Part shown: one piece after another, positions 1 through 7,237 of the stretch
Layout of the letters: each line of letters begins with the position of its first letter
How positions within the stretch are numbered: position 1 is the stretch's first letter
Made by a program: the position numbers and the translations under genes
The notes under the pieces: model-generated
Seen by the model: only the letters and a program-made list of their open reading frames with translations
The model's database searches: none
Told to the model about the DNA's origin: nothing
NCBI GenBank assembly: GCA_024645155.1
Contig: JAHEGF010000022.1
Coordinates: 1-21,514 of the forward strand
Direction of reading: 5' to 3'
DNA length: 21,514 bases
Origin: Phyllobacteriaceae bacterium
Lineage (GTDB): Bacteria > Pseudomonadota > Alphaproteobacteria > Rhizobiales > Rhizobiaceae

Positions 1-163
1 ATATCACTTCCGGCGCAGCACGCGAATCGCAGCAGGCAATGACCATCGTTTCGGGGCTTTGACCGCGCTGCGCCAAGGTCCGGTACTGCTCCCTTTCGGA
101 ACTGTACCGGCCTTTCATGAAATCCTTGTATCCGGTCAGAAGCCGGTCTGGAAAATTAAGCAT
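1..163 (-). CDS. Beta-class carbonic anhydrase, N-terminal part (cut by window edge)
   Basis: Only the first 54 codons are present. The translation begins MLNFPDRLLTGYKDF and reaches ACCDSRAAPE, the Cys-x-Asp-Ser-Arg zinc and active-site motif of beta-carbonic anhydrases (zinc ligand Cys plus the Asp/Arg dyad). Such enzymes interconvert CO2 and bicarbonate in the cytoplasm. The ATG at 163 is preceded by GAGG with a 6-base spacer, which supports the start. It lies 68 bases downstream of pdxY on the same strand with no clear terminator between, so co-transcription is possible. The rest of the protein, including the other zinc ligands (His and Cys), is outside the window, so activity cannot be judged. 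Confidence 0.88.
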   Translation of the reverse strand, partial: MLNFPDRLLTGYKDFMKGRYSSEREQYRTLAQRGQSPETMVIACCDSRAAPEVI

Positions 164-231
164 GGTGTGCCTCGATTACTGGCAATTACAGAGCGGATCA
201 ACAGCAGATGTCGCAATTGAAAAAGATAAAC

Positions 232-1077
232 TCAGTCAAGCTGCACCAGGCGAATATCAACGGCTGGGTTCAACAGCACTCCTGAATTAGCCTCCAGCTG
301 AAGCTCGTCGGCACCAAGGTTCTTCGTCGCCGCAAGGACCTCGTAGACCGCAGATGTGGTCAACCGCAACGCTTCCGGTGCGCGAAACCCTTCGAGATGG
401 CGGCCAAGATAGAGCGCCGACGTCAGATCCCCCGGCCCGTTGGGCGGATCGGGAATAACCGGATGGGTGGCATGCCAGCTTTCAACGGATGTTATCAGAA
501 GATTCCCGGTATGATCTCCGTTTTCGGAAAGGATGCTGGTGACCAATGCGGATTTTGCCGGGCCATTACGAACGGCCGTGATGATTGACCGCGTATCTGC
601 AAACTTCCTGCCGAATATCCACTCCAGTTCGAAACGATTTGGTGTTGCTATATCGGCAATCGGCAAAAGCAGGTTGCAGATGGCCCCGGCGATCATTTCG
701 TCGACATACAATCCGCCGGAATCGCCAATTACCGGATCACAGACATAGATGGCGCCCGGGTTCTTCTTGCGCACCGATCGAACCAGACCGGCAATCGCTG
801 CCGCTTGGCCCGGGTCGCCGAGATAACCGCTCAAAACGGCGCCAACCTCGTCAAGCCAAGGCGCATTTTCCAGGTCACCAAGCAACCGCGCAAATTGATT
901 CGTATCCGGAACAATTCGTGACGCAGATCCATGTCCCGGATGCCATGGTAGCAGTATTGTTGGTACTGCCCATACCGGAAACCCTAATGTCTCAAGCGCA
1001 AATACCGCAGCCCGGTTGCCTACCGAGCCGCGTACGACATGGCTCGATATGACAATGACTGCCTTGCGCGGTTTCAT
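232..1077 (-). CDS. pdxY: Pyridoxal kinase
   Basis: Cytoplasmic kinase that phosphorylates pyridoxal with ATP to make PLP in the vitamin B6 salvage pathway. The 281-residue product matches the usual length of about 285. Residues 11-50 carry the family's N-terminal pattern (SSHVVRGSVGNRA, then WAVPTILLPWHPGHG), residues 113-119 read CDPVIGD, and the ribokinase-like C-terminal signature GPGD (215-218) gives the catalytic Asp217. The reading frame is open to 1251, but the extra N-terminal residues overlap the upstream gene and look nothing like the family. The ATG at 1077 has an AGGA 8 bases upstream, overlapping the stop of the previous gene, so I chose it. It lies 10 bases downstream of that small gene, probably as one transcript. 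PLP supply suits a region with three PLP enzymes, but that link is only suggestive. Confidence 0.9.
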   Translation of the reverse strand: MKPRKAVIVISSHVVRGSVGNRAAVFALETLGFPVWAVPTILLPWHPGHGSASRIVPDTNQFARLLGDLENAPWLDEVGAVLSGYLGDPGQAAAIAGLVRSVRKKNPGAIYVCDPVIGDSGGLYVDEMIAGAICNLLLPIADIATPNRFELEWIFGRKFADTRSIITAVRNGPAKSALVTSILSENGDHTGNLLITSVESWHATHPVIPDPPNGPGDLTSALYLGRHLEGFRAPEALRLTTSAVYEVLAATKNLGADELQLEANSGVLLNPAVDIRLVQLD

Positions 1078-1087
1078 CTGTGCCGTC

Positions 1088-1339
1088 CTAACCGGCGCGG
1101 GTAAGAAACTGGTATAGCCAGATCGCCAGTCCGATAAATGCGGCGACCGCAAGTCCGCGGCCGACACGGGTAGCCCAGATTTCGGTCTCGTCCGCCTCGC
1201 CCTTGTCTCGGGCCGACAAGTGGTCACGGGCGCGTTCGGCGGTGCGGGCAAAGGCCGAGTTGCCGATCACGTCGGATTCGCGTTGTACCTGTTCCAGTAT
1301 TTTTCTGGATTCTCTGGCGCTGTCGTTGTCTTCAGACAC
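1088..1339 (-). CDS. Small single-pass membrane protein, unknown function
   Basis: An 83-residue protein. The first 60 residues are hydrophilic and charged (SEDNDSARESRK onward). A hydrophobic segment, roughly residues 63-80 (GLAVAAFIGLAIWLYQFL), lies near the C-terminus and would anchor it in the membrane with most of the chain on one side. The frame opens with a GTG at 1351, but the GTG at 1339 has an excellent GGAG with a 6-base spacer, so I place the start there. It precedes pdxY by 10 bases. I recognise the general type (short conserved hypotheticals of alphaproteobacteria) but no function. A real gene is supported by the RBS, the coupling to pdxY and the ordered TM segment. Confidence 0.7.
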   Translation of the reverse strand: MSEDNDSARESRKILEQVQRESDVIGNSAFARTAERARDHLSARDKGEADETEIWATRVGRGLAVAAFIGLAIWLYQFLTRAG

Positions 1340-1493
1340 AAGGTTCTCCACCGTCTGACCCGCTGCAAGAAAAAGAACTAAGCAGCAATTTAGCCTTCAC
1401 CGCCCCGTTCTGCCCAAAGTGCCTGCCAAGGCGGTTTCCTTTTTCAACTACAGGTATTAGATATCCGGGCAGATCGACATTACGGAGACAATC

Positions 1494-2120
1494 ATGACAG
1501 ACCGGATTATGCAAACAAGACGCATCCTTTCTCCGTCCGCGTTGCTGCTTTTGTTCCTGTTGCCCGTTTTGAGCGGGTGCGGATTCAACACAATCCCGAC
1601 AGCGGAGGAAAATGCCAACGCCAAATGGAGCGAAGTGCTCAACCAGTATCAAAGGCGGGCGGACCTGATCCCCAACCTTGTCGAAACGGTCAAGGGATTT
1701 GCGGCACAGGAAAAAGATGTACTCGAATCCGTTGTCGAGGCGCGTGCGAAAGCTACACAGGTCACGGTCAGTGCGGGTTCGCTTTCCAATCCCGAAGCCT
1801 TCAAGGCATTTCAGGATGGCCAGGCGGGATTGAGTGGCGCCCTGTCGCGGCTACTGGCCGTCGTTGAAAACTATCCCGATCTTAAGTCCAATCAGAACTT
1901 CCTTGCGCTTCAGGCCCAGCTTGAGGGTACCGAAAACCGGATTGCAGTAGCGCGCCGCGACTATATCGAGGCGGTTCGTGTCTACAACACGTCACTGAAA
2001 ACCCTGCCAACGATGCTCTGGGCAATACTGTGGTTCAGGGACAATCAACCCTATCAGAACTTCACGACAGCGTCTGAAAACATGGAAACTCCGGAAGTGA
2101 AGTTCAACAAGGAGGGATGA
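1494..2120 (+). CDS. lemA: LemA family lipoprotein
   Basis: A 208-residue LemA family protein. The N-terminus has a basic stretch, a hydrophobic run (LLLLFLLPV) and a lipobox LSGC with Cys29 as the lipidation site, predicting an inner- or outer-membrane lipoprotein. The conserved LemA core follows: WSEVLNQYQRRADLIPNLVETVKGF (about residues 45-69), then a long helical region with ENRIAVARRDY, and the short C-terminal tail. The ATG at 1494 has GGAG with a 6-base spacer. It is the first gene of a three-gene unit with two TPM-domain proteins, a common bacterial pairing (LemA with YgcG-type proteins). Its molecular role is unknown; the family is linked loosely to envelope functions. Confidence 0.9.
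   Translation: MTDRIMQTRRILSPSALLLLFLLPVLSGCGFNTIPTAEENANAKWSEVLNQYQRRADLIPNLVETVKGFAAQEKDVLESVVEARAKATQVTVSAGSLSNPEAFKAFQDGQAGLSGALSRLLAVVENYPDLKSNQNFLALQAQLEGTENRIAVARRDYIEAVRVYNTSLKTLPTMLWAILWFRDNQPYQNFTTASENMETPEVKFNKEG
2111..2116 (+). promoter_or_regulatory. Strong Shine-Dalgarno (GGAGGG) inside the end of lemA
   Basis: A perfect GGAGGG lies at the last codons of lemA, just before its TGA. The two ATGs right after it (2117 and 2120) lead within two or three codons to a stop. In the frame of the downstream TPM gene the nearest candidate initiator at proper distance is a CTG at 2125 (8 bases away), well upstream of the TTG at 2155. This site therefore bears on where the next protein starts. 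Confidence 0.6.
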
Positions 2121-2154
2121 TGCACTGAAAGCGCTCGTTCCTGCGTATCGGACC

Positions 2155-2970
2155 TTGAGATGCCGCTTGCCAACGCGCATCGGCGTCGCCGGGCTGGTGC
2201 TCGCGCTGATTGCCGTTGTAGCCTACGGCGCGGATTTTCCCGAACTGACCGGTCGGGTTGTCGATACGGCCGAGCTGATCGATCCGGCAGACGAGACGGC
2301 ACTTGTGTCGAAGCTGGCAGCATTTGAGGCAAAGAGTTCCGACCAGATAGTTGTAGCAACAATCGCGAGCCTCGAAGGTGAGTCGCTGGAGCGCTATGCC
2401 AACGAACTGTTCCGGCACTGGGGTCTTGGCCAGGCTGGCGAAAACAACGGCGTTCTTCTTCTGGTCGCCCGCGATGACCGCAAGATCCGCATTGAGGTCG
2501 GATACGGACTTGAAGGTACGCTGACCGACCTGCATTCCAAGCTGATCATCGAAAACACGATGGTCCCGGCCTTTCGTGCAGGTAACTTCTCGGCCGGAAT
2601 AACCTCTGCCGCTGATGACATGATCATGGTGTTGTCGGGGGATGCGGCTGAACTGGAAGCACGAGCGCGGCGCAACGAACCGGCAGATGAAGGAATACCC
2701 TGGTTCGTCATAGCGATTTTTGTACTGTGGTTTGCGATATTCTTCGGCGCGTTTGTCTTTTCGTTTCTGGCCGCCCGGTTCGGCCGCAAGCTTGGGCCCG
2801 GTCATTACGAATGGCTTGGTGTCGATGTCCGCATTGGCTCCTCTGGCCACCGGTCTGGCCGCTCCGGAAGCCGAAGCTCCTCCGGCGGTGGGGGGTGGTC
2901 ATCGGGTGGTGGCGGCTTTTCAGGCGGCGGCGGTTCATCGGGTGGTGGCGGGTCGTCGGGCGGATGGTAG
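2155..2970 (+). CDS. TPM-domain (YgcG/COG1512-type) membrane protein with Gly/Ser-rich tail
   Basis: A 271-residue protein as drawn from a TTG. Residues 8-25 form a signal-like hydrophobic segment, and the TPM domain (about 28-165) follows with VVDTAELI, SSDQIVVATI, RHWGLGQAGENNGVLLLVA and RIEVGYGLEGTLTD, all typical of the family. A transmembrane segment (about 182-206) and a tail of GGGG/SS repeats ending GGW complete the chain, so the TPM domain should face the periplasm. TPM domains (Thylakoid/Psb32, MOLO-1, YgcG) are often called phosphatases, but activity is unproven for most bacterial members. The TTG has a weak RBS. A CTG at 2125, 8 bases after a perfect GGAGGG, would add ten residues and improve the signal peptide's basic N-region, so the start is uncertain. 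It lies between lemA and a second TPM-like gene, 10 bases upstream of the latter. Confidence 0.88.
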   Translation: MRCRLPTRIGVAGLVLALIAVVAYGADFPELTGRVVDTAELIDPADETALVSKLAAFEAKSSDQIVVATIASLEGESLERYANELFRHWGLGQAGENNGVLLLVARDDRKIRIEVGYGLEGTLTDLHSKLIIENTMVPAFRAGNFSAGITSAADDMIMVLSGDAAELEARARRNEPADEGIPWFVIAIFVLWFAIFFGAFVFSFLAARFGRKLGPGHYEWLGVDVRIGSSGHRSGRSGSRSSSGGGGWSSGGGGFSGGGGSSGGGGSSGGW

Positions 2971-2980
2971 GGGTGTAACA

Positions 2981-3613
2981 ATGAAACCGGTATCGGAAAC
3001 CGATCATGAGCGCATTACCCGGGCAATAGCCGCGGTTGAGAAAAGCACGTCGGGCGAAATCTACTGCGTGCTGGCACAGCGCAGCGGCGACTATTTCTTC
3101 GCCAGTTCGGTGATGGTTCTTTTTGGTGTTCTGGCTGCAAGTGCCGTAGCAGTCCTGATTACAGGGTATTACGGGATCGAACCCGATGCCCTGACACTGG
3201 TTGCCATGCAGGCCAGCGTCGCGGCTGCCGCGCTTTTGCTACTCAAGCTTTTACCGGATATGCGCATCTATCTGGTTCCAAAACCGGTTCTCTACCGCCG
3301 TTCCCACAACAACGCTACCAACCAGTTTCTGGCGCGCAACATTCACCTGACATCGCAGCGGACCGGTGTGCTGCTGTTCGTGTCGCTGTGCGAACGCTAT
3401 GCCGAAGTGATTGCCGATGCGGAAATCAACCGGCATATCGACCAGTCTCAGTGGAACGCGATCGTCGAAATCCTTATCGATCACAGCCGCCGCGGCGATA
3501 TCTCGGGCGGATTTGTCAAGGCCATCGAACAGACCGGACCGCTTCTGGCGGAGCGCTTTCCGCCGCGTGGCGGCGACAAAAATGAACTCGATGATCACTT
3601 GATTGAGTTGTAA
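2981..3613 (+). CDS. Second TPM-domain membrane protein (COG3762-like)
   Basis: A 210-residue protein starting MKPVSETDHERI. An N-terminal half-domain (ITRAIAAVEKSTSGEIYCVLAQRSGDY) resembles the start of a TPM domain. Two hydrophobic segments follow (about 41-63 and 72-90), then a soluble TPM-like part with ARNIHLTSQRTGVLLFVSLCERYAEVIAD and a C-terminal DISGGFVKAIEQTGPLLAERFPP. This split layout is typical of the integral-membrane TPM relatives that accompany LemA and YgcG genes. The ATG at 2981 lies 10 bases after the preceding stop, with an AGGGG about 7 bases upstream, so it is probably translated from the same mRNA. The function is unknown and presumably belongs with the neighbouring LemA/TPM envelope module. 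Confidence 0.85.
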   Translation: MKPVSETDHERITRAIAAVEKSTSGEIYCVLAQRSGDYFFASSVMVLFGVLAASAVAVLITGYYGIEPDALTLVAMQASVAAAALLLLKLLPDMRIYLVPKPVLYRRSHNNATNQFLARNIHLTSQRTGVLLFVSLCERYAEVIADAEINRHIDQSQWNAIVEILIDHSRRGDISGGFVKAIEQTGPLLAERFPPRGGDKNELDDHLIEL

Positions 3614-3711
3614 CCGCGCCCGCCTGGGCCATTCTGCCAGCAATATTATCTGTAATCATGCGAACTTCAGGTCTTGGCAAGCCAAATGCTGCGTCATATG
3701 GTTAACAAATC

Positions 3712-4218
3712 ATGAACACGCTGACGTTTGACATCCGCAAAGCCGAACCGAACGACGCCAACGAAATTGCCGGTGTCCATGAGGCGGCGTGGACCGGAGC
3801 CTATGCCGGGATCATTCCGCACAAGGCACTGGCGTTAATGATCAACCGCCGCGGGGCTGACTGGTGGGCAGGCGCGATACGCCGCGCGGCAACGATACTT
3901 GTGGTCGAAATGAACGGCATGGTTGTCGGATATACGACGCTTGGCCGCAACCGGGCGCGGCAGCTTGATCAGCATGGCGAGATTTACGAGCTTTACCTGC
4001 GTCCTGAATACCAAGGGCTCGGGCTTGGCTCGCGGCTGTTTGCGGCGGCACGAAACAAGCTGCGGGACCACGGCCTGAAAGGGCTTGTCGTGTGGGCACT
4101 GGAGGAAAACGCCGGAGCGTTGTCGTTTTACCAGGGCCATGGCGGCACCGATATTGCCGAAGGTGTCGAAGTATTCGATGGCAAGGCATTGAAGAAAGTC
4201 GCGTTTACCTGGCCCTAG
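3712..4218 (+). CDS. GNAT family N-acetyltransferase
   Basis: A 168-residue protein spanning one GNAT domain. It opens with the common IRKAEPNDANEIAGVHEAAWTGAYAGIIP segment. The acetyl-CoA pyrophosphate loop is IYELYLRPEYQGLGLGSRLF (about 91-110; QGLGLG at 101-106), and the C-terminal motif B is EENAGALSFYQGHGG (131-145), followed by the typical beta-strand end. It should transfer an acetyl group from acetyl-CoA to an amine; the acceptor (small molecule or protein N-terminus/lysine) cannot be told. No good Shine-Dalgarno precedes the ATG at 3712, and the 98-base gap to the TPM gene suggests its own or weak read-through transcription. Confidence 0.88.
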   Translation: MNTLTFDIRKAEPNDANEIAGVHEAAWTGAYAGIIPHKALALMINRRGADWWAGAIRRAATILVVEMNGMVVGYTTLGRNRARQLDQHGEIYELYLRPEYQGLGLGSRLFAAARNKLRDHGLKGLVVWALEENAGALSFYQGHGGTDIAEGVEVFDGKALKKVAFTWP

Positions 4219-4312
4219 GATCCTGACCCGAAAGGCGAATGGACCGGAAAGCGTCAGGCGGTTAGTACTTCGCGAAACCAGTACGACGTTTCCCTGACCG
4301 GAGTGACAATAG

Positions 4313-4849
4313 ATGCGTATTGACGCCATCAGCATCGGTGACAACCCGCCGGACGATATCAATGTCATTGTTGAAGTGCCGGTAGGTGGACACCCGATCA
4401 AATACGAACTCGACAAGGATGCCGGAACGCTGGTGGTCGACCGGTTTCTGTATACGCCCATGACCTATCCCGGCAATTACGGCTTTGTTCCACACACATT
4501 GTCCGACGATGGCGATCCGATTGACGTATTGATCTGCAACACCCGGCCGCTGGTACCGGGTTGCGTCATCAACACCCGGCCCGTAGGCGTCCTGGTCATG
4601 GAAGACAATTCCGGCCAAGACGAAAAAATACTCGCTGTTCCGAGCAGCCACGTCACGCAGCGCTACGACCGGGTCAACAATTTCGACGACCTGCCGGACA
4701 TAACCTTGCAGCAGATTCAGCATTTCTTCGAGCACTACAAGGATCTTGAACCGGGGAAATGGGTCAAGATCGGCGATTGGCTCGATGCATCGAATGCAAA
4801 GCGGATGATCCTGGAAGCGATCAAACGGGCTGGAACTGCTTCCGTTTGA
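4313..4849 (+). CDS. ppa: Inorganic pyrophosphatase, family I
   Basis: A cytoplasmic Mg-dependent enzyme that hydrolyses pyrophosphate and pulls biosynthetic reactions forward. The 178 residues match bacterial family I enzymes of about 175. Visible family features are EVPVGGHPIKYE (21-32, with the catalytic Glu and Lys), YTPMTYPGNYGFVPHTL (47-63), the signature DGDPIDVL (66-73) carrying metal-binding Asp residues, EDNSGQDEKILAVP (97-110), and the C-terminal YKDLEPGKW. The ATG at 4313 follows GGAG by about 9 bases. It is monocistronic in appearance: 94 bases separate it from the GNAT gene and it converges on the UPF0235 gene. Confidence 0.97.
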   Translation: MRIDAISIGDNPPDDINVIVEVPVGGHPIKYELDKDAGTLVVDRFLYTPMTYPGNYGFVPHTLSDDGDPIDVLICNTRPLVPGCVINTRPVGVLVMEDNSGQDEKILAVPSSHVTQRYDRVNNFDDLPDITLQQIQHFFEHYKDLEPGKWVKIGDWLDASNAKRMILEAIKRAGTASV

Positions 4850-4863
4850 ACAGGGCTCGAAGT

Positions 4864-5205
4864 CTAATCGCTCACAAGTTTTTTGCGAAGGAGTGCGGCA
4901 AGCCTTTTTCCGTCACCGGCGACATGAACCAGTTTGAGGCGCGAGGCGGCACCGGATTTCAACGAAACGGTTGAGCGCGGCACGCCCAACCATCCTGCGA
5001 TCAGTTTTTCCAGCGCCGTGTTGGCCTTGCCTTTTTCCGGAACGGCCCTCACCCGGGCTGCCACGCACCGGCCGCCACCGGTAACAGGCATGACCCCTTC
5101 AACGGCATCAACGGAGGATTTCGGCGTCAGGCGGATGGAAAGAACAATGCCGCCGGGTGCATCGCGCCAGGGTATGGTGCCGGCTCCGGTGGCGGGTCCG
5201 GTCAC
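4864..5205 (-). CDS. UPF0235 (DUF167/YggU) family protein
   Basis: A 113-residue protein of the small alpha/beta DUF167 family. Diagnostic segments are LSIRLTPKSSVDAVEG (about 22-37), ARVRAVPEKGKANTALEKLIA (50-70) and VSLKSGAASRLKLVHVAG (80-97), ending AALLRKKL. The biochemical role of the family is not established. It starts with GTG at 5205 and overlaps the yggT stop by 4 bases (GTGA), so translation is probably coupled to yggT. The YggT-UPF0235 pairing is a conserved arrangement in many proteobacteria, which strengthens the call. It converges with ppa, with only 14 bases between. Confidence 0.92.
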   Translation of the reverse strand: MTGPATGAGTIPWRDAPGGIVLSIRLTPKSSVDAVEGVMPVTGGGRCVAARVRAVPEKGKANTALEKLIAGWLGVPRSTVSLKSGAASRLKLVHVAGDGKRLAALLRKKLVSD

Positions 5206-5492
5206 AAAATCGCTGGCGCGATCGTGGTCAGAATGAACTGGCGCAGGAAGAACAGCGCAAGAAGCAGAATGATGGGTGAAATATCAAGGCCGCCCAAGTC
5301 CGGCATGTAGCGGCGTATCGGCCGCAAGGCCGGTTCTGTCGCCTTAAACAGGAAATTTCCGATCGTGCCGACAAACTGGTTGCTCGAATTGACGACGTTA
5401 AACGCATAGAGCCATGAAAACACCGCCGAGGCGATGATAATCCACCAGTAGATATCGAGAGCCAATACAATTGTTTGGATGAGGGCCAGCAT
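5202..5492 (-). CDS. YggT family integral membrane protein
   Basis: A 96-residue YggT protein with two hydrophobic regions: LALIQTIVLALDIYWWIIIASAVFSWL at the N-terminus and DISPIILLLALFFLRQFIL near the C-terminus. Between them is the family's FKATEPALRPIRRYMPDLGGLD loop. The open frame extends to 5519, but the ATG at 5492 has GGAG with a 6-base spacer and the expected family start, so I chose it. YggT proteins are poorly characterised; some are linked to osmotic or cell-division phenotypes, and nothing here narrows that. It forms a two-gene unit with the UPF0235 gene. Confidence 0.92.
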   Translation of the reverse strand: MLALIQTIVLALDIYWWIIIASAVFSWLYAFNVVNSSNQFVGTIGNFLFKATEPALRPIRRYMPDLGGLDISPIILLLALFFLRQFILTTIAPAIL

Positions 5493-5585
5493 GGGAATCT
5501 CCGGTTTGCAATCCGACATTTAGACACTGAATCCCGGCGCGGCAAGGGTTGTTAGGCAACCGGCATGCCGGAACCGGTCTGACGC

Positions 5586-5613
5586 TTGACAGAAACGGGC
5601 TCCAACACATAAA
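5586..5613 (+). promoter_or_regulatory. Sigma70-type promoter of the tRNA-Ala gene
   Basis: A perfect TTGACA (5586-5591) and a CATAAA (5608-5613, 4 of 6 matches to TATAAT) are separated by 16 bases. The predicted transcription start would lie near 5620, about a dozen bases before the mature tRNA 5' end. The placement just ahead of a stable RNA gene makes this a credible promoter, though not an experimental one. Confidence 0.65.
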
Positions 5614-5631
5614 TCGCGGTCTAAGGTGGAC

Positions 5632-5707
<76 letters not shown>

Positions 5708-5772
5708 GTTTTCATGTCCCACGACAGATCCCTGCCTTGCCCGTGCCTGCGATGGCGCGGTCTGACCAGCTA

Positions 5773-5788
5773 AAGCGCAGTCGCGCTT
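5773..5788. other. Small perfect hairpin in the tRNA-aminotransferase gap
   Basis: AAGCGC (5773-5778) and GCGCTT (5783-5788) form a 6-bp inverted repeat with a 4-base loop, in the 183-base gap between the tRNA and the convergent aminotransferase gene. No T-tract follows on either strand, so it is at best a weak terminator for the long minus-strand operon. Nothing else recognisable is in this gap. Confidence 0.3.
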
Positions 5789-5890
5789 GCAAAACCTCTG
5801 GGTTCAAGGGTGTTTATCCAGTTTCGCCATGCCATGGCACATGCACGGCGTATGACGTTCGCCGGTATCCGGTACCTGCGGGTCACCTGT

Positions 5891-7210
5891 CTAAATCACA
5901 TTTTCAACGGCATGACACAACTTCTCTACCAGTTCGGATATCTGGGCATCCTCAATGATGAACGGCGGCGCAAGCAGGACATGATCGCCACGCAGGCCGT
6001 CGATCGTGCCCGACATCGGATAACAGATCAGTCCGGCCTCAAATGCCGACTTCTTGACCGCTGCAGCAATCTTCCGGCCCGGATCAAATGGGGCCTTAGA
6101 CGAGCGGTCGGCAACAAATTCGATACCGCGGAAAAGGCCGCGGCCGCGAATATCACCGACATGGGGATGCTGGCCAAAGGCAGCGTTCAATGCGCGGTCA
6201 AGTTTCTCGCCCTGCTCTTTCACTTTTGCAATGAGGCCGCGCTCCAGAATCGCAGTGACGACGGCAAGTGATGCCGCGGTTGCAACCGGGTGTCCCATAT
6301 AGGTATGGCCGTGCTGGAAGAAGCCGCTGCCGCCGGCTATCGTGTCATAGATTGCGGCGGTGCAAAGCATTGCGCCGACTGGCTGATACCCGGCACCCAG
6401 ACCCTTGGCGATAGTGATGATATCAGGCTTCACATCGTCCTGTTCGCAGGCAAACAGCGAACCGGTCCGGCCCATGCCGCACATGACCTCGTCGAGTATG
6501 AGCAATATTCCGTACCTGTCGCAGATTTCGCGAACACGCGGAAAGTATCCGTCAACGGAGGCAACCGCACCAAGCGTTGCACCCACAACCGGCTCGGCGA
6601 TAAATGCCATCACGGTTTCCGGCCCGAGCCGAAGGATTTCGGTTTCCAGTTCATTGGCGACACGCTGGCCGTAGTCATGGACGGTCTCATCGCTTTGCCG
6701 GCCACGATATTCGTAACAAGGTGAAATATGGGATGTTTCGACAAGTAGCGGTGCGAACTGGGCGCGGCGCCATTCATTACCGCCGGCCGCCAAGGCACCG
6801 AGTGTATTTCCATGATAGCTTTGTTTGCGGGCAATAATACGGTTGCGGCCCGGTTCGCCGATTTCGCAAAAATACTGCCGTGCAAGCTTGATTGCCGCCT
6901 CAACGGCTTCGGATCCGCCTGAAACGAGGTAAACGCGGTCGATGCCTTCCGGTGCGTTGGCAACCAGCAAATCGGCGAGCATCTCTGCGGGCTCGGAAGT
7001 AAAGAAGCCGGTATGGGCGAATGCCAGCTTGTCGAGTTGTGTCTTCATGGCATCGGTGACGGCCTTGTCGGAATGCCCGAGGCAGGAAACCGCGGCGCCG
7101 CCGGATCCATCAAGATAGCGTTTGCCGGTCTTGTCGAAGATATAGCAACCGTCACCCTTCTCGGCGAACGGGGGTGTCACATTCGTTTGCCGTCCAAAGA
7201 TATGGCTCAT
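5891..7210 (-). CDS. Class III (omega-amino acid type) aminotransferase
   Basis: A 439-residue PLP enzyme of the class III aminotransferase family (fold type I). Numbered from the chosen start, it shows YLDGSGGAAVSCLGH (about 32-46), VSGGSEAVEAAIKLAR (96-111; PLP phosphate site), SYHGNT (131-136), the cofactor Asp in LILDEVMCGMGRTG (Asp240), and the Schiff-base Lys269 in TIAKGLGAGYQP. The C-terminal domain has RGRGLFRGIEF. Such enzymes move terminal amino groups (diamines, omega-amino acids, beta-alanine) to pyruvate or 2-oxoglutarate; the exact substrate cannot be read. The frame opens at a TTG (7225), but the ATG at 7210 has GGAGGG with a 7-base spacer. It is the last gene of the minus-strand cluster, 27 bases after the C45 hydrolase, which suggests it acts on an amine or amide made by the upstream enzymes. 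Confidence 0.9.
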   Translation of the reverse strand: MSHIFGRQTNVTPPFAEKGDGCYIFDKTGKRYLDGSGGAAVSCLGHSDKAVTDAMKTQLDKLAFAHTGFFTSEPAEMLADLLVANAPEGIDRVYLVSGGSEAVEAAIKLARQYFCEIGEPGRNRIIARKQSYHGNTLGALAAGGNEWRRAQFAPLLVETSHISPCYEYRGRQSDETVHDYGQRVANELETEILRLGPETVMAFIAEPVVGATLGAVASVDGYFPRVREICDRYGILLILDEVMCGMGRTGSLFACEQDDVKPDIITIAKGLGAGYQPVGAMLCTAAIYDTIAGGSGFFQHGHTYMGHPVATAASLAVVTAILERGLIAKVKEQGEKLDRALNAAFGQHPHVGDIRGRGLFRGIEFVADRSSKAPFDPGRKIAAAVKKSAFEAGLICYPMSGTIDGLRGDHVLLAPPFIIEDAQISELVEKLCHAVENVI

Positions 7211-7237
7211 TTCATTGCCCTCCAACCGGTTGCCGCG

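Noticed and set aside
163..240. Promoter for carbonic anhydrase with TTGACT at the end of pdxY
   Set aside because: No acceptable -10 hexamer at 16-18 bases; the match is simply the last pdxY codons.
2104..2850. Minus-strand ORF of 248 aa across the TPM gene
   Set aside because: Antisense of a clear TPM-domain coding region, with no domain or RBS of its own.
2860..2967. Tandem DNA repeat in the GGTGGCGG-rich stretch
   Set aside because: It encodes the in-frame Gly/Ser tail of the TPM protein and is irregular at DNA level, so I see no separate repeat element.
4222..4258. Inverted repeat CCTGAC/GTCAGG after the GNAT gene as a terminator
   Set aside because: Only 6 bp with a 25-base loop and no T-tract.
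5746..5812. Possible degraded second tRNA just after tRNA-Ala (GGGTTCAA and a CTTGCAAAAC stretch)
   Set aside because: No acceptor stem or anticodon stem can be paired; the similarity is limited to a few bases.
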